Source: Bacillota bacterium
Lineage (GTDB): Bacteria; Bacillota; Clostridia; Oscillospirales; Ruminococcaceae
Direction: 5' to 3'
DNA: 64,000 nt
Assembly (NCBI GenBank): GCA_023388515.1
Contig: JAEWGD010000014.1
Span: 12,953-76,952 of the forward strand
Below are positions 7,822 to 16,798 of the stretch, piece by piece. Position 1 is the first letter of the stretch. Every line of letters begins with the position of its first letter. The notes below the pieces were generated by a model. The model did no database searches. It worked only from the letters and a program-made list of their open reading frames with translations, and was not told the origin of the DNA. Position numbers and translations under genes: made by a program.

Positions 7822-9207
7822 ATGGCTAATATGTCACCTAAAAAGGTTGAAATGCCTGAACAAGATCCATTAGTCAGAGCTGGGAACTTTGAGGAAGTAA
7901 CAACTGGATATACAAAGGAAATGGCTATGGAGGAGGCTGAAAGATGTCTTAACTGTAAGCATAAGCCATGTGTGGCTGGTTGTCCTGTTGCTGTTAGAAT
8001 TCCTGAATTTATTGAGCAAGTGAAAGTTGGGAATTTCGAGGAGGCATATGATATAATCACTTCAACTAATAGCTTGCCTGCTGTTTGTGGTAGAGTTTGT
8101 CCTCAAGAGGTTCAGTGTGAGGGCGTTTGCGTTAGAGGGATTAAAGGCGAGCCAGTTGGAATTGGACGCTTGGAGCGATTTGTTGCTGATTATATGATAA
8201 AAAATGGCGAAATCAAGGTTGAAAAGGTTGAAAGCAATGGTCATAAAGTTGCTGTTGTAGGTGCAGGACCTGCTGGGCTTACTTGTGCAGGCGACCTTGC
8301 AAGGCTTGGATATAAGGTTACAGTTTTTGAAGCGTTCCATGTTGCTGGTGGTGTGCTTATGTATGGAATTCCTGAATTTAGGTTGCCTAAGGCGATTGTT
8401 CAAAAGGAAATACAAGCACTCAAGGATTTGGGCGTTGAGATTAAGACTAATATGGTAATAGGGAAAATCCTTTCTATTGATGAGTTGATTGAAATGGGAT
8501 ATGAGTCAGTTTTTGTTGGCTCGGGTGCTGGGCTTCCTAGATTTATGGGCATTGAGGGCGAAAATCTGGTTGGAGTTTCTTCTGCTAATGAATATCTTAC
8601 AAGAATTAACATTATGAAGGGCTATCTTGAGGAATATGATACACCTGTTCTGAAGTCAAAGGCTGTTGCGGTTGTCGGTGGTGGCAATGTCGCTATGGAC
8701 GCTGCAAGAAGTGCAAAGCGAATGGGTGCTGAAAAGGTATATATTGTGTATCGACGCTCAGAAGATGAAATGCCAGCAAGAAAAGAAGAAGTTCATCATG
8801 CAAAGGAAGAGGGCATTGAATTTTTAATGCTTACTAATCCTGTTAGAATAATTGGTGATGAAAGTGGCAGAGTTAAGGCAATGACTTGCACAAAAATGGA
8901 GCTTGGCGACACTGATGAAAGCGGACGACCTAAGCCTGTAAAGGTTGAGGGTGCAGATTATGACCTTGTGGTTGATACTGTAATTATGGCAATAGGTACA
9001 TCACCTAACCCACTAATTCGTACAACAACAGTAGGAATTGAGGCTAATAGGCGTGGCTGTTTAATTGTTGATGAGAATATGATGACAACAAAACAGGGCG
9101 TTTATGCTGGTGGAGATACTGTCACTGGTGCTGCAACGGTAATTTTAGCAATGGGTGCAGGAAAAAAAGCTGCAAAAGCTATTGACAAGCATATTCAAAG
9201 CAAGTAA
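7822..9207 (+). CDS. nfnB: NfnB, glutamate-synthase-small-subunit-like flavoprotein
   Basis: NfnB (461 residues) carries the bifurcating FAD and two [4Fe-4S] clusters. The N-terminal cluster region shows CLNCKHKPCVAGCPV and a second set in CGRVCPQEVQCEGVCV. Two dinucleotide folds follow, VAVVGAGPAGLTCAGDLA (FAD) and VAVVGGGNVAMDAARSA (NADPH), with the closing GGDTVTGAATVILAMGAG segment. The same architecture occurs in GltD, but pairing with nfnA and the absence of gltB support NfnB. SD GGAGG lies 8 nt before the ATG. It supplies NADPH in step with ferredoxin, as Rnf does with NADH. Confidence 0.94.
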   Translation: MANMSPKKVEMPEQDPLVRAGNFEEVTTGYTKEMAMEEAERCLNCKHKPCVAGCPVAVRIPEFIEQVKVGNFEEAYDIITSTNSLPAVCGRVCPQEVQCEGVCVRGIKGEPVGIGRLERFVADYMIKNGEIKVEKVESNGHKVAVVGAGPAGLTCAGDLARLGYKVTVFEAFHVAGGVLMYGIPEFRLPKAIVQKEIQALKDLGVEIKTNMVIGKILSIDELIEMGYESVFVGSGAGLPRFMGIEGENLVGVSSANEYLTRINIMKGYLEEYDTPVLKSKAVAVVGGGNVAMDAARSAKRMGAEKVYIVYRRSEDEMPARKEEVHHAKEEGIEFLMLTNPVRIIGDESGRVKAMTCTKMELGDTDESGRPKPVKVEGADYDLVVDTVIMAIGTSPNPLIRTTTVGIEANRRGCLIVDENMMTTKQGVYAGGDTVTGAATVILAMGAGKKAAKAIDKHIQSK

Positions 9208-9257
9208 TATAAGTAATATGTATAATTTTAGTTTAAATAAATTTAGGAGGAAGTTTA

Positions 9258-9680
9258 ATGGATTTTAATTTTTTAAATCAGCTTGCAAATATTTCAAATC
9301 TTTTTTTAGCTAATTCATCGGGAGATGCTAGTTCGGCAGCATCAGGAGCAGGTGGATCAGCTTTGTTACTACAAATTGCTACATTCGGTGGAATAGGATT
9401 ATTTTTCTATTTTATTATAATCAGACCACAAAAGAGAAAAGAAAAAGAAACTCAAGCTATGCGTGGTAGTGTGCAAATCGGAGATGAAATTGTAACTATA
9501 GGTGGTATTGTTGGTTTAGTCGTAAGAAAAACAGAGGATACTATTGTACTAGAAACTGGTGGCGACAAGAGTAAACTTCGTATAAAAGCTTGGGCTGTAC
9601 AGGATAATTTATCTGCTGCGGATAGAGCTAAAGCAACAGTTAGCACTCCAACTCTAAGTAAAGGTGAAGAAAAAGAATAG
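9258..9680 (+). CDS. yajC: Preprotein translocase subunit YajC
   Basis: YajC is a small single-pass membrane protein that associates with SecDF. The protein has an Ala/Gly/Ser-rich N-terminal stretch, a transmembrane helix at about residues 35-56 ending in FFYFIIIRPQKRKEKE, and the cytosolic YajC domain (VQIGDEIVTIGGIVGLV). At 140 residues it is slightly longer than many YajC proteins because of the N-terminal stretch. AGGAGG precedes the ATG. It is followed by the TIGR04086-type gene and scfAB, a neighbourhood seen repeatedly in Clostridia, although secD and secF are not here. Confidence 0.93.
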   Translation: MDFNFLNQLANISNLFLANSSGDASSAASGAGGSALLLQIATFGGIGLFFYFIIIRPQKRKEKETQAMRGSVQIGDEIVTIGGIVGLVVRKTEDTIVLETGGDKSKLRIKAWAVQDNLSAADRAKATVSTPTLSKGEEKE

Positions 9681-9812
9681 ATTTTGAATAAACGATGTCA
9701 ATGTCATAATATTAGCGTTTCCAGAATATTAATGTATAACAAATAATATATTAATAATGTATTAATCATGTAATAAATATTCTATATTTTTCATGAGGAA
9801 TGGGGGAACGCT

Positions 9813-10220
9813 ATGCGACGGTCCAGACGGAACTATTTGTGGGACGTCAAGGTTGTATATATTATCCGTTCTGTTTTGTTTGGGATAGCAGTAATGATAC
9901 TATGTCTTATGGGTTTTTCTGCGATAATGACACGTTTTTCAGCACCGCCAACAATGATTTCAATGATGGCAAATGTTTCGCTTTGCGTTGGGTGTTGTGT
10001 TGCAGGGTTCACTGCTTCCAAAAAGAGAAGAAAGCATGGAATAATGACGGGAATATACTGTGGTGCAATAATTTACTGTGTGGTATATTTTCTTGGAATT
10101 GTCGTTTTGGGTAGATTTATTAGTATGACACTCTTTACGAAATTGCTGATGGCAACAATTTGCAGTGCGATTGGTGGCATTTTCGGCGTAAACACCAAAA
10201 TTCGACGCCCTCCACCATAA
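9813..10220 (+). CDS. TIGR04086-like four-helix membrane protein
   Basis: This 135-residue protein begins with basic residues (MRRSRRNY) and has four predicted membrane helices with short loops. The loops include a KKRRKHG segment between helices 2 and 3. The size, helix pattern and position between yajC and scfA fit the TIGR04086 family, which is of unknown function and typically lies next to the SCIFF system in Clostridia. GGGGAACGCT precedes the ATG. A role in SCIFF biology is only a guess from gene order. Confidence 0.8.
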   Translation: MRRSRRNYLWDVKVVYIIRSVLFGIAVMILCLMGFSAIMTRFSAPPTMISMMANVSLCVGCCVAGFTASKKRRKHGIMTGIYCGAIIYCVVYFLGIVVLGRFISMTLFTKLLMATICSAIGGIFGVNTKIRRPPP

Positions 10221-10251
10221 TTCCTTGTAACATTTTATTCATAAATTCTTC

Positions 10252-10280
10252 TTGAATTATTCAAAGTTTTATGGTATAAT
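10252..10280 (+). promoter_or_regulatory. scfA promoter
   Basis: TTGAAT (10252-10257) and TATAAT (10275-10280) with a 17-bp spacer give a start about 30 nt before scfA. This allows scfA to be expressed apart from the upstream genes. Confidence 0.7.
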
Positions 10281-10316
10281 AGTAAAAATACCTTTTGTTA
10301 AGGACGGTGAATTGTA

Positions 10317-10454
10317 ATGAAGCACATCAAAACAATAAACAAGGCTAACCTTAAAGAAACTGCAAAAAAAGGCGGCTGTGGTAAATGTCAGGCATCCTGT
10401 CAGTCAGCTTGTAAAACATCTTGCACAGTGGCTAACCAAAAATGTGAAAGATAA
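10317..10454 (+). CDS. scfA: SCIFF peptide precursor (six-cysteine ranthipeptide)
   Basis: The 45-residue peptide MKHIKTINKANLKETAKKGG... carries exactly six cysteines at positions 21, 24, 28, 32, 36 and 43. This is the defining 'six Cys in forty-five' pattern of ScfA. It is the substrate of the adjacent radical SAM maturase, which installs Cys thioether links. The peptide is nearly universal in Clostridia, but its role is unsettled. It is too short for routine gene calling. It has its own promoter, and a hairpin terminator separates it from scfB. Confidence 0.96.
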   Translation: MKHIKTINKANLKETAKKGGCGKCQASCQSACKTSCTVANQKCER

Positions 10455-10483
10455 TTATACAATTTAATTTTTTACATTTTATT

Positions 10484-10508
10484 AAGGGGCAATTCTGTCC
10501 CTTTTAAA
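10484..10508 (+). terminator. Partial terminator between scfA and scfB
   Basis: AAGGGGC and GTCCCTT pair (one G-U) around AATTCT, followed by TTTT. Placed between peptide and maturase, it would let scfA mRNA outnumber scfAB mRNA. Confidence 0.6.
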
Positions 10509-10572
10509 ATTTTATAGAAATATAAAATAAAAAGATTTTGTATAGTTAATATAATAAAAATGGGGGAATTTT

Positions 10573-11943
10573 ATGATACATAAGTATAAGCTTAACGGCT
10601 ACAATATTGTTCTTGATGTAAATAGTGGTGGGGTTCATGTTGTTGACGAGCTGACTTATGACTTGTTGGATAATATAGAACCTCCTTTTGAAGAAAGTTG
10701 CCCTGAAAAGGTTATAAATAAATTAGAACGGTTTTATTCAAGGAAAGAAATTGAATCGTGTTACGCTGAAATATTGGAGCTATATGCTGATAAGATTATG
10801 TTTAGTGAAGATGATTATGAGCAATATGCTGATAAGGCTATCGCTGCACCATTAAAAGCTATGTGCCTTCATATAGCACATGATTGTAACCTTAGGTGTG
10901 AGTATTGCTTTGCTTCAACGGGGGATTTTGGCGAAACAAGAGGGCTTATGAGCTTTGAAACGGGTAAGAAAGCGATTGATTTTTTAATAGAGAAGTCTGA
11001 GGATAGAGAAGGGCTTGAAATTGATTTCTTTGGTGGAGAACCACTTATGAACTTTGATGTTGTAAAGCAGATTGTGGAGTATGCTCGCCAAAAGGAAAGT
11101 GAGTTTGGGAAGAAGTTTCGTTTTACAATTACTACAAATGGTATGTTGTTGGACGATGATAAAATAGAGTTTATTAATAAGGAAATGTCGAATGTTGTTC
11201 TGTCGATTGATGGACGTAGAGAAGTTAATGATAATATAAGAAAACGCATTGATGGGACAGGCTGTTATGATACAATCTTGCCTAAGTTTAAAAAGCTTGT
11301 GGAAGGTCGTGGAACAAAGGAGTATTATGTTAGAGGTACGTTTACTAAGCATAATTTAGATTTTTCCAATGATGTGTATAGTCTTTTTGAACAAGGTTTT
11401 GACCAGATTTCTGTTGAACCTGTTGTTGCTGACCCAAAGGAAGATTATGCGATCACGGAAAAAGAATTGCCTGCTGTCTTTAGAGAATATGAAAAGTTAG
11501 CAGATAGAATTCTTAAGAGTGATAAAAAGGGAGAGAAGTTTAATTTCTTCCACTTTATGATAGACCTTGATCAAGGGCCGTGTGCGATTAAGAGGTTGAG
11601 GGGTTGTGGTTGTGGCAATGATTATGTTGCTGTTACTCCACAGGGCGATATTTATCCATGTCATCAATTTGTAGGAATGCCTAAGTATAAAATGGGCAAC
11701 TTAAATGAGGATACTTTTGATGGGGATATAAAGAAAGAGTTTGCGAATACTCATATTTATTCTAAGCCTGAATGTAAGAATTGTTGGGCAAAGTTTTATT
11801 GCAGTGGTGGGTGTAACGCTAATAATTATCAGTATGCAGGTGATATTAATAATGCTCATAAGCTTTATTGCGAGATACAGAAAAAGCGTCTTGAATGTGC
11901 AATAATGATAAGGGCTGTACGTTTAACCGATAGTATGGAATAA
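10573..11943 (+). CDS. scfB: SCIFF maturase, radical SAM/SPASM protein
   Basis: ScfB (456 residues) forms thioether bonds in the ScfA peptide. Residues 1-85 form a RiPP-recognition-like N-terminal domain. The radical SAM cluster motif CNLRCEYC has Cys at 105, 109 and 112. DFFGGEPLMNF follows. The C-terminal SPASM region binds auxiliary clusters through CGCGNDYVAVTPQGDIYPCHQF and CKNCWAKFYCSGGCNANN. The length is typical. GGGGG precedes the ATG, with a weak separate promoter possible (TATAAT 10550-10555). It ends at a bidirectional terminator facing mscL. Confidence 0.96.
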   Translation: MIHKYKLNGYNIVLDVNSGGVHVVDELTYDLLDNIEPPFEESCPEKVINKLERFYSRKEIESCYAEILELYADKIMFSEDDYEQYADKAIAAPLKAMCLHIAHDCNLRCEYCFASTGDFGETRGLMSFETGKKAIDFLIEKSEDREGLEIDFFGGEPLMNFDVVKQIVEYARQKESEFGKKFRFTITTNGMLLDDDKIEFINKEMSNVVLSIDGRREVNDNIRKRIDGTGCYDTILPKFKKLVEGRGTKEYYVRGTFTKHNLDFSNDVYSLFEQGFDQISVEPVVADPKEDYAITEKELPAVFREYEKLADRILKSDKKGEKFNFFHFMIDLDQGPCAIKRLRGCGCGNDYVAVTPQGDIYPCHQFVGMPKYKMGNLNEDTFDGDIKKEFANTHIYSKPECKNCWAKFYCSGGCNANNYQYAGDINNAHKLYCEIQKKRLECAIMIRAVRLTDSME

Positions 11944-11985
11944 AAAATAGGCATTATCAGTTTTCAGTTACTGATAATGCCTTTT
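11944..11985. terminator. Bidirectional terminator between scfB and mscL
   Basis: AGGCATTATCAG and CTGATAATGCCT form a perfect 12-bp stem flanked by A- and T-runs, serving the converging scfB and mscL genes. Confidence 0.88.
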
Positions 11986-12002
11986 AATATTATATTGGTT
12001 AA

Positions 12003-12461
12003 TTATTTTTGCTGTTGATTTTTAAGTAAATCTCTTATTTCTGTAAGCAAAACTTCCTCATTCGATGGCTTTGGAGGAGCTGGCTTTTCAGCTGGTTTCT
12101 TTTTTGTAATTTTATTTAGTGTCTTAACGATAAAGAACACGCAAGCTGCAATAATTAAGAAGTTAACAACTGCTTGTAAAAAGCTACCGTATGCAATTAC
12201 AGGGTGGTCACCGAATGGGATTTCTAATGTTAGTCTGTTGAAGTTTATACCTCCGACAAATATTCCTACAATAGGCATAATAATGTTGTTAACAAGCGAA
12301 TTAACGATTGCTGTAAATGCAGTACCGATGATGATACCAACAGCTAAGTCCATTACATTACCTTTGGATATAAACTCCTTGAATTCGCCGATAATTGACG
12401 ATTTACTTTTAGTAGCGTTTGGGTTTGTGGTTGTTTGTGGAACATTTTTTTCTTCTGACAT
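12003..12461 (-). CDS. mscL: Large-conductance mechanosensitive channel
   Basis: MscL opens under membrane stretch to release solutes in hypo-osmotic shock. The 152-residue protein has the first helix MDLAVGIIIGTAFTAIVNSLVNNIIMP, a periplasmic-type loop and the second helix ending FFIVKTLNKITKKK, then a charged C-terminal helix (EEVLLTEIRDLLKNQ). The N-terminus carries a Thr/Asn/Ser-rich extension of about 20 residues before FKEFISKGN that is longer than in E. coli MscL. GGAGG precedes the ATG. It is monocistronic. Confidence 0.97.
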   Translation of the reverse strand: MSEEKNVPQTTTNPNATKSKSSIIGEFKEFISKGNVMDLAVGIIIGTAFTAIVNSLVNNIIMPIVGIFVGGINFNRLTLEIPFGDHPVIAYGSFLQAVVNFLIIAACVFFIVKTLNKITKKKPAEKPAPPKPSNEEVLLTEIRDLLKNQQQK

Positions 12462-12899
12462 ATTATATTTCCTCCAATATTTTAATTTAGAAATGTAAAG
12501 ACATAATTAATTTGACTGGAATAATACAGGGGTTAATTGTCAATTATCTTATAGAAAGCATTAATAAGATGGAAATTAGCAACATTAACAATATTTCAGC
12601 CTACATCTATATAATTATATCACATTTTTCTACAAATTTCACTAGTAATATCAAACAAAAAATAAAGCAAATTTTCGGTGTGCTTGTACACGAATCTATA
12701 TAAACCAATAATTGTTAACAAGGAAACTTAAAAAGCACTCTCGTTTTTGGTTAATTACAACAAATTGCAACAGTTAAATTAGTGAATAATTAGCGTATAT
12801 TTTTATTAGATAGATATGGTATAATAATAGTATTATTAATAATTATATTTGGTTTTAAATTGATTAGCTTAAAAGCTTTAATGTATAGGAGAGTGAATT
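12462..12899. other. AT-rich intergenic region
   Basis: I see no gene or RNA here. It holds the divergent start regions of mscL and the carboxypeptidase. A TATAAT at 12820-12825 with no good -35 may serve the latter. Confidence 0.5.
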
Positions 12900-13850
12900 A
12901 TGGTTTATGGAAATGGTAAGAAGATTGGGTTAACTGTGTTGCTAAGTATCGTCATATTTGCAGTCATAATATTTGCGATTATTGGAATATGGTATAAGCT
13001 AAAAGGCTTTGATAAAATTCAACATGGCTTTCAATCGAATACTTTATCAAGCAGTGACGTTGAAGAAGTCAATAAACTTGAGGGAAATTATGGTTTGACT
13101 CAAGTTTCAAACACTCAAGTCAATATGGGCGATTTGATTTTGGTTAACGGCTACTATGAGTATAAAGGGGATAGCTCGGATATAGCAATTATATATGAGA
13201 ATAAAAACGAGTATTATTCGGTTAGCTCGTATGAGGATAGTGCTAAACCGATTCTAATTGATAAGCTTAATCTAATGGTTGAGGGTTTTTATGCAGCTAC
13301 AAACAAGCAGGATATAAATATTATAAGTGGATTTCGTACAAGGGAGTTGCAACAACGATTGTATGATGAGGGTGACGCTGAATATGTCGCACGTCCTGGA
13401 TTTAGCGAGCATGAAACAGGTTATGCAGTGGATTTGGGGCTGTATGATGGTGAATATTCATCTCAATTTGATGGTACGGGCGAATACGAATGGATTTCAC
13501 AGAATTGCTATAAGTATGGCTTTATTTTGAGGTATCCTCTGGGCATGGAAGGGCTGACACAAATAAACTATGAGCCTTGGCATTATCGCTATATTGGTAG
13601 TCCTCATGCATATTATATTTGGCAGAATGGTCTTTGCTTGGAGGAGTATATCGAGCTAATGAGAATGTATCCGTTTAATGGTGAACATTTGGTAATTACT
13701 GATTATAATGGTGATGTTTATGAGATATATTATGTTTCAAAGGATACTGTTGCAGAGTTCACAGAAGTAGCTGTTCCTAATGAAAAGCCATATACTATTT
13801 CGGGTGATAACATTGGTGGGTTTATTGTGACGGTGAAGATGTCGGCTTGA
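12900..13850 (+). CDS. D-alanyl-D-alanine carboxypeptidase, VanY/M15B type
   Basis: This 316-residue protein has an uncleaved N-terminal membrane anchor (about 10-32) and an extracellular M15B domain that removes the terminal D-Ala from peptidoglycan peptides. The zinc ligands are visible: His171 and Asp178 in SEHETGYAVDLG, and His228 in NYEPWHYRYIG with catalytic Glu225. SGFRTRELQQRLYD is the conserved substrate-cleft segment. A short C-terminal beta-rich tail of about 60 residues follows. AGGAG precedes the ATG. There is no vancomycin-resistance cluster nearby, so a housekeeping wall-trimming role is more likely than resistance. Confidence 0.9.
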   Translation: MVYGNGKKIGLTVLLSIVIFAVIIFAIIGIWYKLKGFDKIQHGFQSNTLSSSDVEEVNKLEGNYGLTQVSNTQVNMGDLILVNGYYEYKGDSSDIAIIYENKNEYYSVSSYEDSAKPILIDKLNLMVEGFYAATNKQDINIISGFRTRELQQRLYDEGDAEYVARPGFSEHETGYAVDLGLYDGEYSSQFDGTGEYEWISQNCYKYGFILRYPLGMEGLTQINYEPWHYRYIGSPHAYYIWQNGLCLEEYIELMRMYPFNGEHLVITDYNGDVYEIYYVSKDTVAEFTEVAVPNEKPYTISGDNIGGFIVTVKMSA

Positions 13851-13958
13851 TTTTTGGTGTTTAACTAGCATATGTTTTCTTTGTTGTCATGGAATAAGTT
13901 TGGTATTATTTAATTAGTGAAACAAGAACCAAAGCGAAAGTAAAAATAAAATTATAGA

Positions 13959-13987
13959 TTGACAGACATCTCTTGTTATGATAAAAT
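13959..13987 (+). promoter_or_regulatory. Promoter of the 14063 lipoprotein
   Basis: TTGACA (13959-13964) and TAAAAT (13982-13987) with a 17-bp spacer precede the lipoprotein gene by about 75 nt. Confidence 0.55.
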
Positions 13988-14062
13988 AAATAGGCGTGAA
14001 ATGGTGGATTTTATCTAATAAAAAAACATTTCTGTAATAATAGACGTGAATGGAGTATTTAT

Positions 14063-14647
14063 ATGAAGAAAATTATTATGGCTTTTATTTTGTCAATTTT
14101 AATATGCTTTTCAATGGTCGGCTGTTCGGGTAAATCTGAATTTTCATCAAAGGGAAGGATAGACAACAAGGACATTCTTGATACTGCTAGCAGTAACTTA
14201 GTGATTGACGGCGTTCCTGTTGCTACACCGTTTTCCCTTAATGATTTGGGCGAGGGGTTCACTTATGATAAAAACAGGTATTTTTCTGAAAGTGATGATG
14301 GATATTATCTTGTAACATTCGTTGTTCATGACGGTGTGAAGGTTATGGAGGTTCAGATATATGGGCTTACTGAGGAGCATAAAACTAACGAGGAGCTGTT
14401 GAATTCAACGGAGATTGATTATATCAGTTCAGAGGCTGGCTACTTGGGAACGGTTGAATTTGACGGTGTAAAGGTGGGGGACAATATAAGCGAACTTAGC
14501 GATTGGGGAGAGCCTAGCGAAAAGAAAGAAGGCTTTATCCGTTTTAAAGGCTATGACGAAAACAGGCTTAAAGGTACGCTTTCGTTTACTCATAGCAAGG
14601 CTGAAGAAAAAATAATCGACAAAATTTCACTTTTTATGTATGAGTAA
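14063..14647 (+). CDS. Lipoprotein of unknown function
   Basis: This 194-residue protein has a signal peptide and lipobox (FSMVGC, Cys21), so it is likely membrane-anchored on the outside. The mature part is acidic with beta-rich segments (DGYYLVTFVVHDGVKVMEVQIYG). It includes a KVGDNISELSDWGEPS stretch that looks like a repeated 'gate-keeper' motif of small secreted Clostridia proteins, but I do not recognise the family. GGAG precedes the ATG. It is monocistronic, with its own promoter and a shared terminator with the ABC-F gene. Confidence 0.75.
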   Translation: MKKIIMAFILSILICFSMVGCSGKSEFSSKGRIDNKDILDTASSNLVIDGVPVATPFSLNDLGEGFTYDKNRYFSESDDGYYLVTFVVHDGVKVMEVQIYGLTEEHKTNEELLNSTEIDYISSEAGYLGTVEFDGVKVGDNISELSDWGEPSEKKEGFIRFKGYDENRLKGTLSFTHSKAEEKIIDKISLFMYE

Positions 14648-14668
14648 AATTAATAAAATAATATAATG

Positions 14669-14698
14669 AAAAAAGGATACCATTATGGTATCCTTTTT
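14669..14698. terminator. Bidirectional terminator
   Basis: AAAAAGGATACC and GGTATCCTTTTT form a perfect stem around a 5-base loop, serving the lipoprotein gene and the converging ABC-F gene. Confidence 0.88.
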
Positions 14699-14713
14699 TA
14701 TGCAAATTAGGCT

Positions 14714-16648
14714 TTATTCCAGTTCAATAAGTTCCTCAAACTTTTCGTCCATAAGGTTTTTAATATACTCAATCTCCGTACATTTCTCACGTATAAGCTT
14801 GAAATCAGAGTAAACCTCGTCCTTAGTAATTTCCTCTTGCAAGCTGTCAAGGTCATTTTGCAGATTCTCTATTTCAGTTTCCAAAGCCTTCATTCTATTG
14901 CGTCGCTGAACTTCTAAATTACGCTGTTCTTTCGTGCGATATGCTTTAACGCCCTTAGCTTGAGCCTCTTGTTTTGCAAGTTCTTGTTTTTGCTGTTCCT
15001 CATGCTTTTGAGTTGCCATTTCCTTTTCACGCTTTGTTTTCATATAAGAATCAAAGTTACCGTCAAAGTTTTCAACATTATCAGCATTGATTTCTATTAT
15101 TCTAGTCGCCAACTTGTTTAGCAAATACCTGTCGTGTGATACAAAAATAATCGTGCCATCATAATCTATCAAGGCTTGCTCAAGCACTTCCTTTGTAGTT
15201 AAGTCAAGGTGGTTTGTAGGCTCATCAAGTAGCAACACATTGCCCTTTTCAAGCATCATTACAGCGAAACGAACCTTTGCACGTTCGCCACCACTAATTA
15301 CGCCAATTGGCTTGAAAACATTTTCACCAACAAGCCTAACCTTACCCAAAAGGCTACGGATTTCAAAATCAGTAAGGCTTGGGTACTTGCTATGCAACTC
15401 GTCAAAAACGGTATTTTTAGGGTTCAGTATAGTGTTTTCCTGTTCAAAGTATGATATTTTCACATTCGATGTCCAACGAATTTTGCCTTTATGGGGGAGC
15501 TTCCCCTGTAATATTTTCAAAAGTGTAGACTTCCCAGCACCGTTATCGCCAATAATTGCAACCTTTTCGCCACGCTTCACCTCAAAAGAAACATTATCTG
15601 CAAGCGTTTTATGGGACTCATTTTCGCCAACTGAAATATCAATATCTTGCACATTCAGCAAGTCAAACGGTGGAGCAACATTATATTCAAGTGTAATTTT
15701 AGATGCTTTTGTCGGAGCAAATGGCTTGTCTATAATATCCATCTTCTCAAGGGTTTTCACTCTACTTTGGGCACTTTTGGAGGTTGATGCACGAACTATA
15801 TTTTTCGCAACATAATCCTCAAGCTTTGCAATCTCCTTTTGTTGTCGGTCATATTCCTTTTGCTGACGAACAACAGCCTCCTCTTTAAGCCTTGTAAACG
15901 CAGTGTAATTGCCCTTATAGCGTGTGAGAACTCCTCTTTCGATTTCGCATACGCTCTGTACAAGAGTGTCAAGAAAGTATCTATCATGCGATACAATCAG
16001 CAACGCACCCTTGTAGGATTTAAGGTAATCTTCAAGCCAAAGAACTGTTTTAAAGTCAAGGTGATTGGTCGGCTCGTCAAGTATCAGTAAATTTGGTGCT
16101 TCAAGCAGAAGTTTTGAGAGGGCAAGCCTTGTTTTCTCGCCACCACTAAAGCCAGAAATAACCCTGTTAAACTGGCTATCATCAAAGCCCATACCACTCA
16201 ATACAGTTTTTATTTTTACATCTATGAGGTATCCGTCATTCGCCTCAAAAATGGCTGTAATTCGTGAATATTCTTCGGTAAGTTCAGTAATATCACCACT
16301 TGCGTTCTTAGAAATCTCCTGTTCAAGTTCGTGCATTCTAGCATGAATATCCAAAAGCTCATGAAATACATTTTTCATTTCAGCAATAACAGTATTTTCG
16401 TTATCCAACGCACCAGTTTGCTCAAGATAGCCAACGGAAGCCTTATTGGAAAAAGAAATAATACCGTCCTCATCAGTGAATTTATCGGGTAGTTCCTTTC
16501 CTGTAAGAATACGAATCAACGTGGTTTTTCCACATCCATTTACGCCAATAAGACCTAAACGGTCATTATCCTCAATGGTGAGATTAACATTTTTTAGTAC
16601 TTGGTTTCCATTATAGAATTTATTTACATTTGTTAAAGATGCTAACAT
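14714..16648 (-). CDS. ABC-F family ATPase
   Basis: ABC-F proteins bind the ribosomal E site and either rescue stalled ribosomes or protect against antibiotics; they have no membrane domain. This 644-residue protein has two ABC domains. NBD1 has GVNGCGKTT, GFSGGEKTRLALSKLLL, LLILDEPTNHLDF and VSHDRYFLD. NBD2 has GDNGAGKST, VISGGERAKVRFAVMM, VLLLDEPTNHLDL and VSHDRYLLN. The linker (about 235-310) is basic and helical, and a C-terminal coiled coil (about 555-640) is present as in YdiF/YfmR/Uup. GGAG precedes the ATG. Which subfamily it belongs to, and whether it gives resistance, cannot be settled by eye. Confidence 0.93.
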   Translation of the reverse strand: MLASLTNVNKFYNGNQVLKNVNLTIEDNDRLGLIGVNGCGKTTLIRILTGKELPDKFTDEDGIISFSNKASVGYLEQTGALDNENTVIAEMKNVFHELLDIHARMHELEQEISKNASGDITELTEEYSRITAIFEANDGYLIDVKIKTVLSGMGFDDSQFNRVISGFSGGEKTRLALSKLLLEAPNLLILDEPTNHLDFKTVLWLEDYLKSYKGALLIVSHDRYFLDTLVQSVCEIERGVLTRYKGNYTAFTRLKEEAVVRQQKEYDRQQKEIAKLEDYVAKNIVRASTSKSAQSRVKTLEKMDIIDKPFAPTKASKITLEYNVAPPFDLLNVQDIDISVGENESHKTLADNVSFEVKRGEKVAIIGDNGAGKSTLLKILQGKLPHKGKIRWTSNVKISYFEQENTILNPKNTVFDELHSKYPSLTDFEIRSLLGKVRLVGENVFKPIGVISGGERAKVRFAVMMLEKGNVLLLDEPTNHLDLTTKEVLEQALIDYDGTIIFVSHDRYLLNKLATRIIEINADNVENFDGNFDSYMKTKREKEMATQKHEEQQKQELAKQEAQAKGVKAYRTKEQRNLEVQRRNRMKALETEIENLQNDLDSLQEEITKDEVYSDFKLIREKCTEIEYIKNLMDEKFEELIELE

Positions 16649-16798
16649 ATTTCGACTCCAGACTTTGATAAGTTTAAACCATACTTTAGTATATAATAAC
16701 CTGAAAGTTTTGTCAAGTTTTAGCCCAAAAGAGCAAGCACCGAGCGTTAAACTCAGTGCCTGTCTTTTATATATAAATTTATTGAAAAGGGGGGCAAA

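Noticed and set aside
12512..12703. 63-codon plus-strand frame between mscL and the carboxypeptidase
   Set aside because: No SD, composition typical of AT-rich noncoding DNA.
12900..13850. Vancomycin resistance gene vanY
   Set aside because: The protein is VanY-like, but no vanR/S/H/A/X genes are nearby; a housekeeping carboxypeptidase is more likely.
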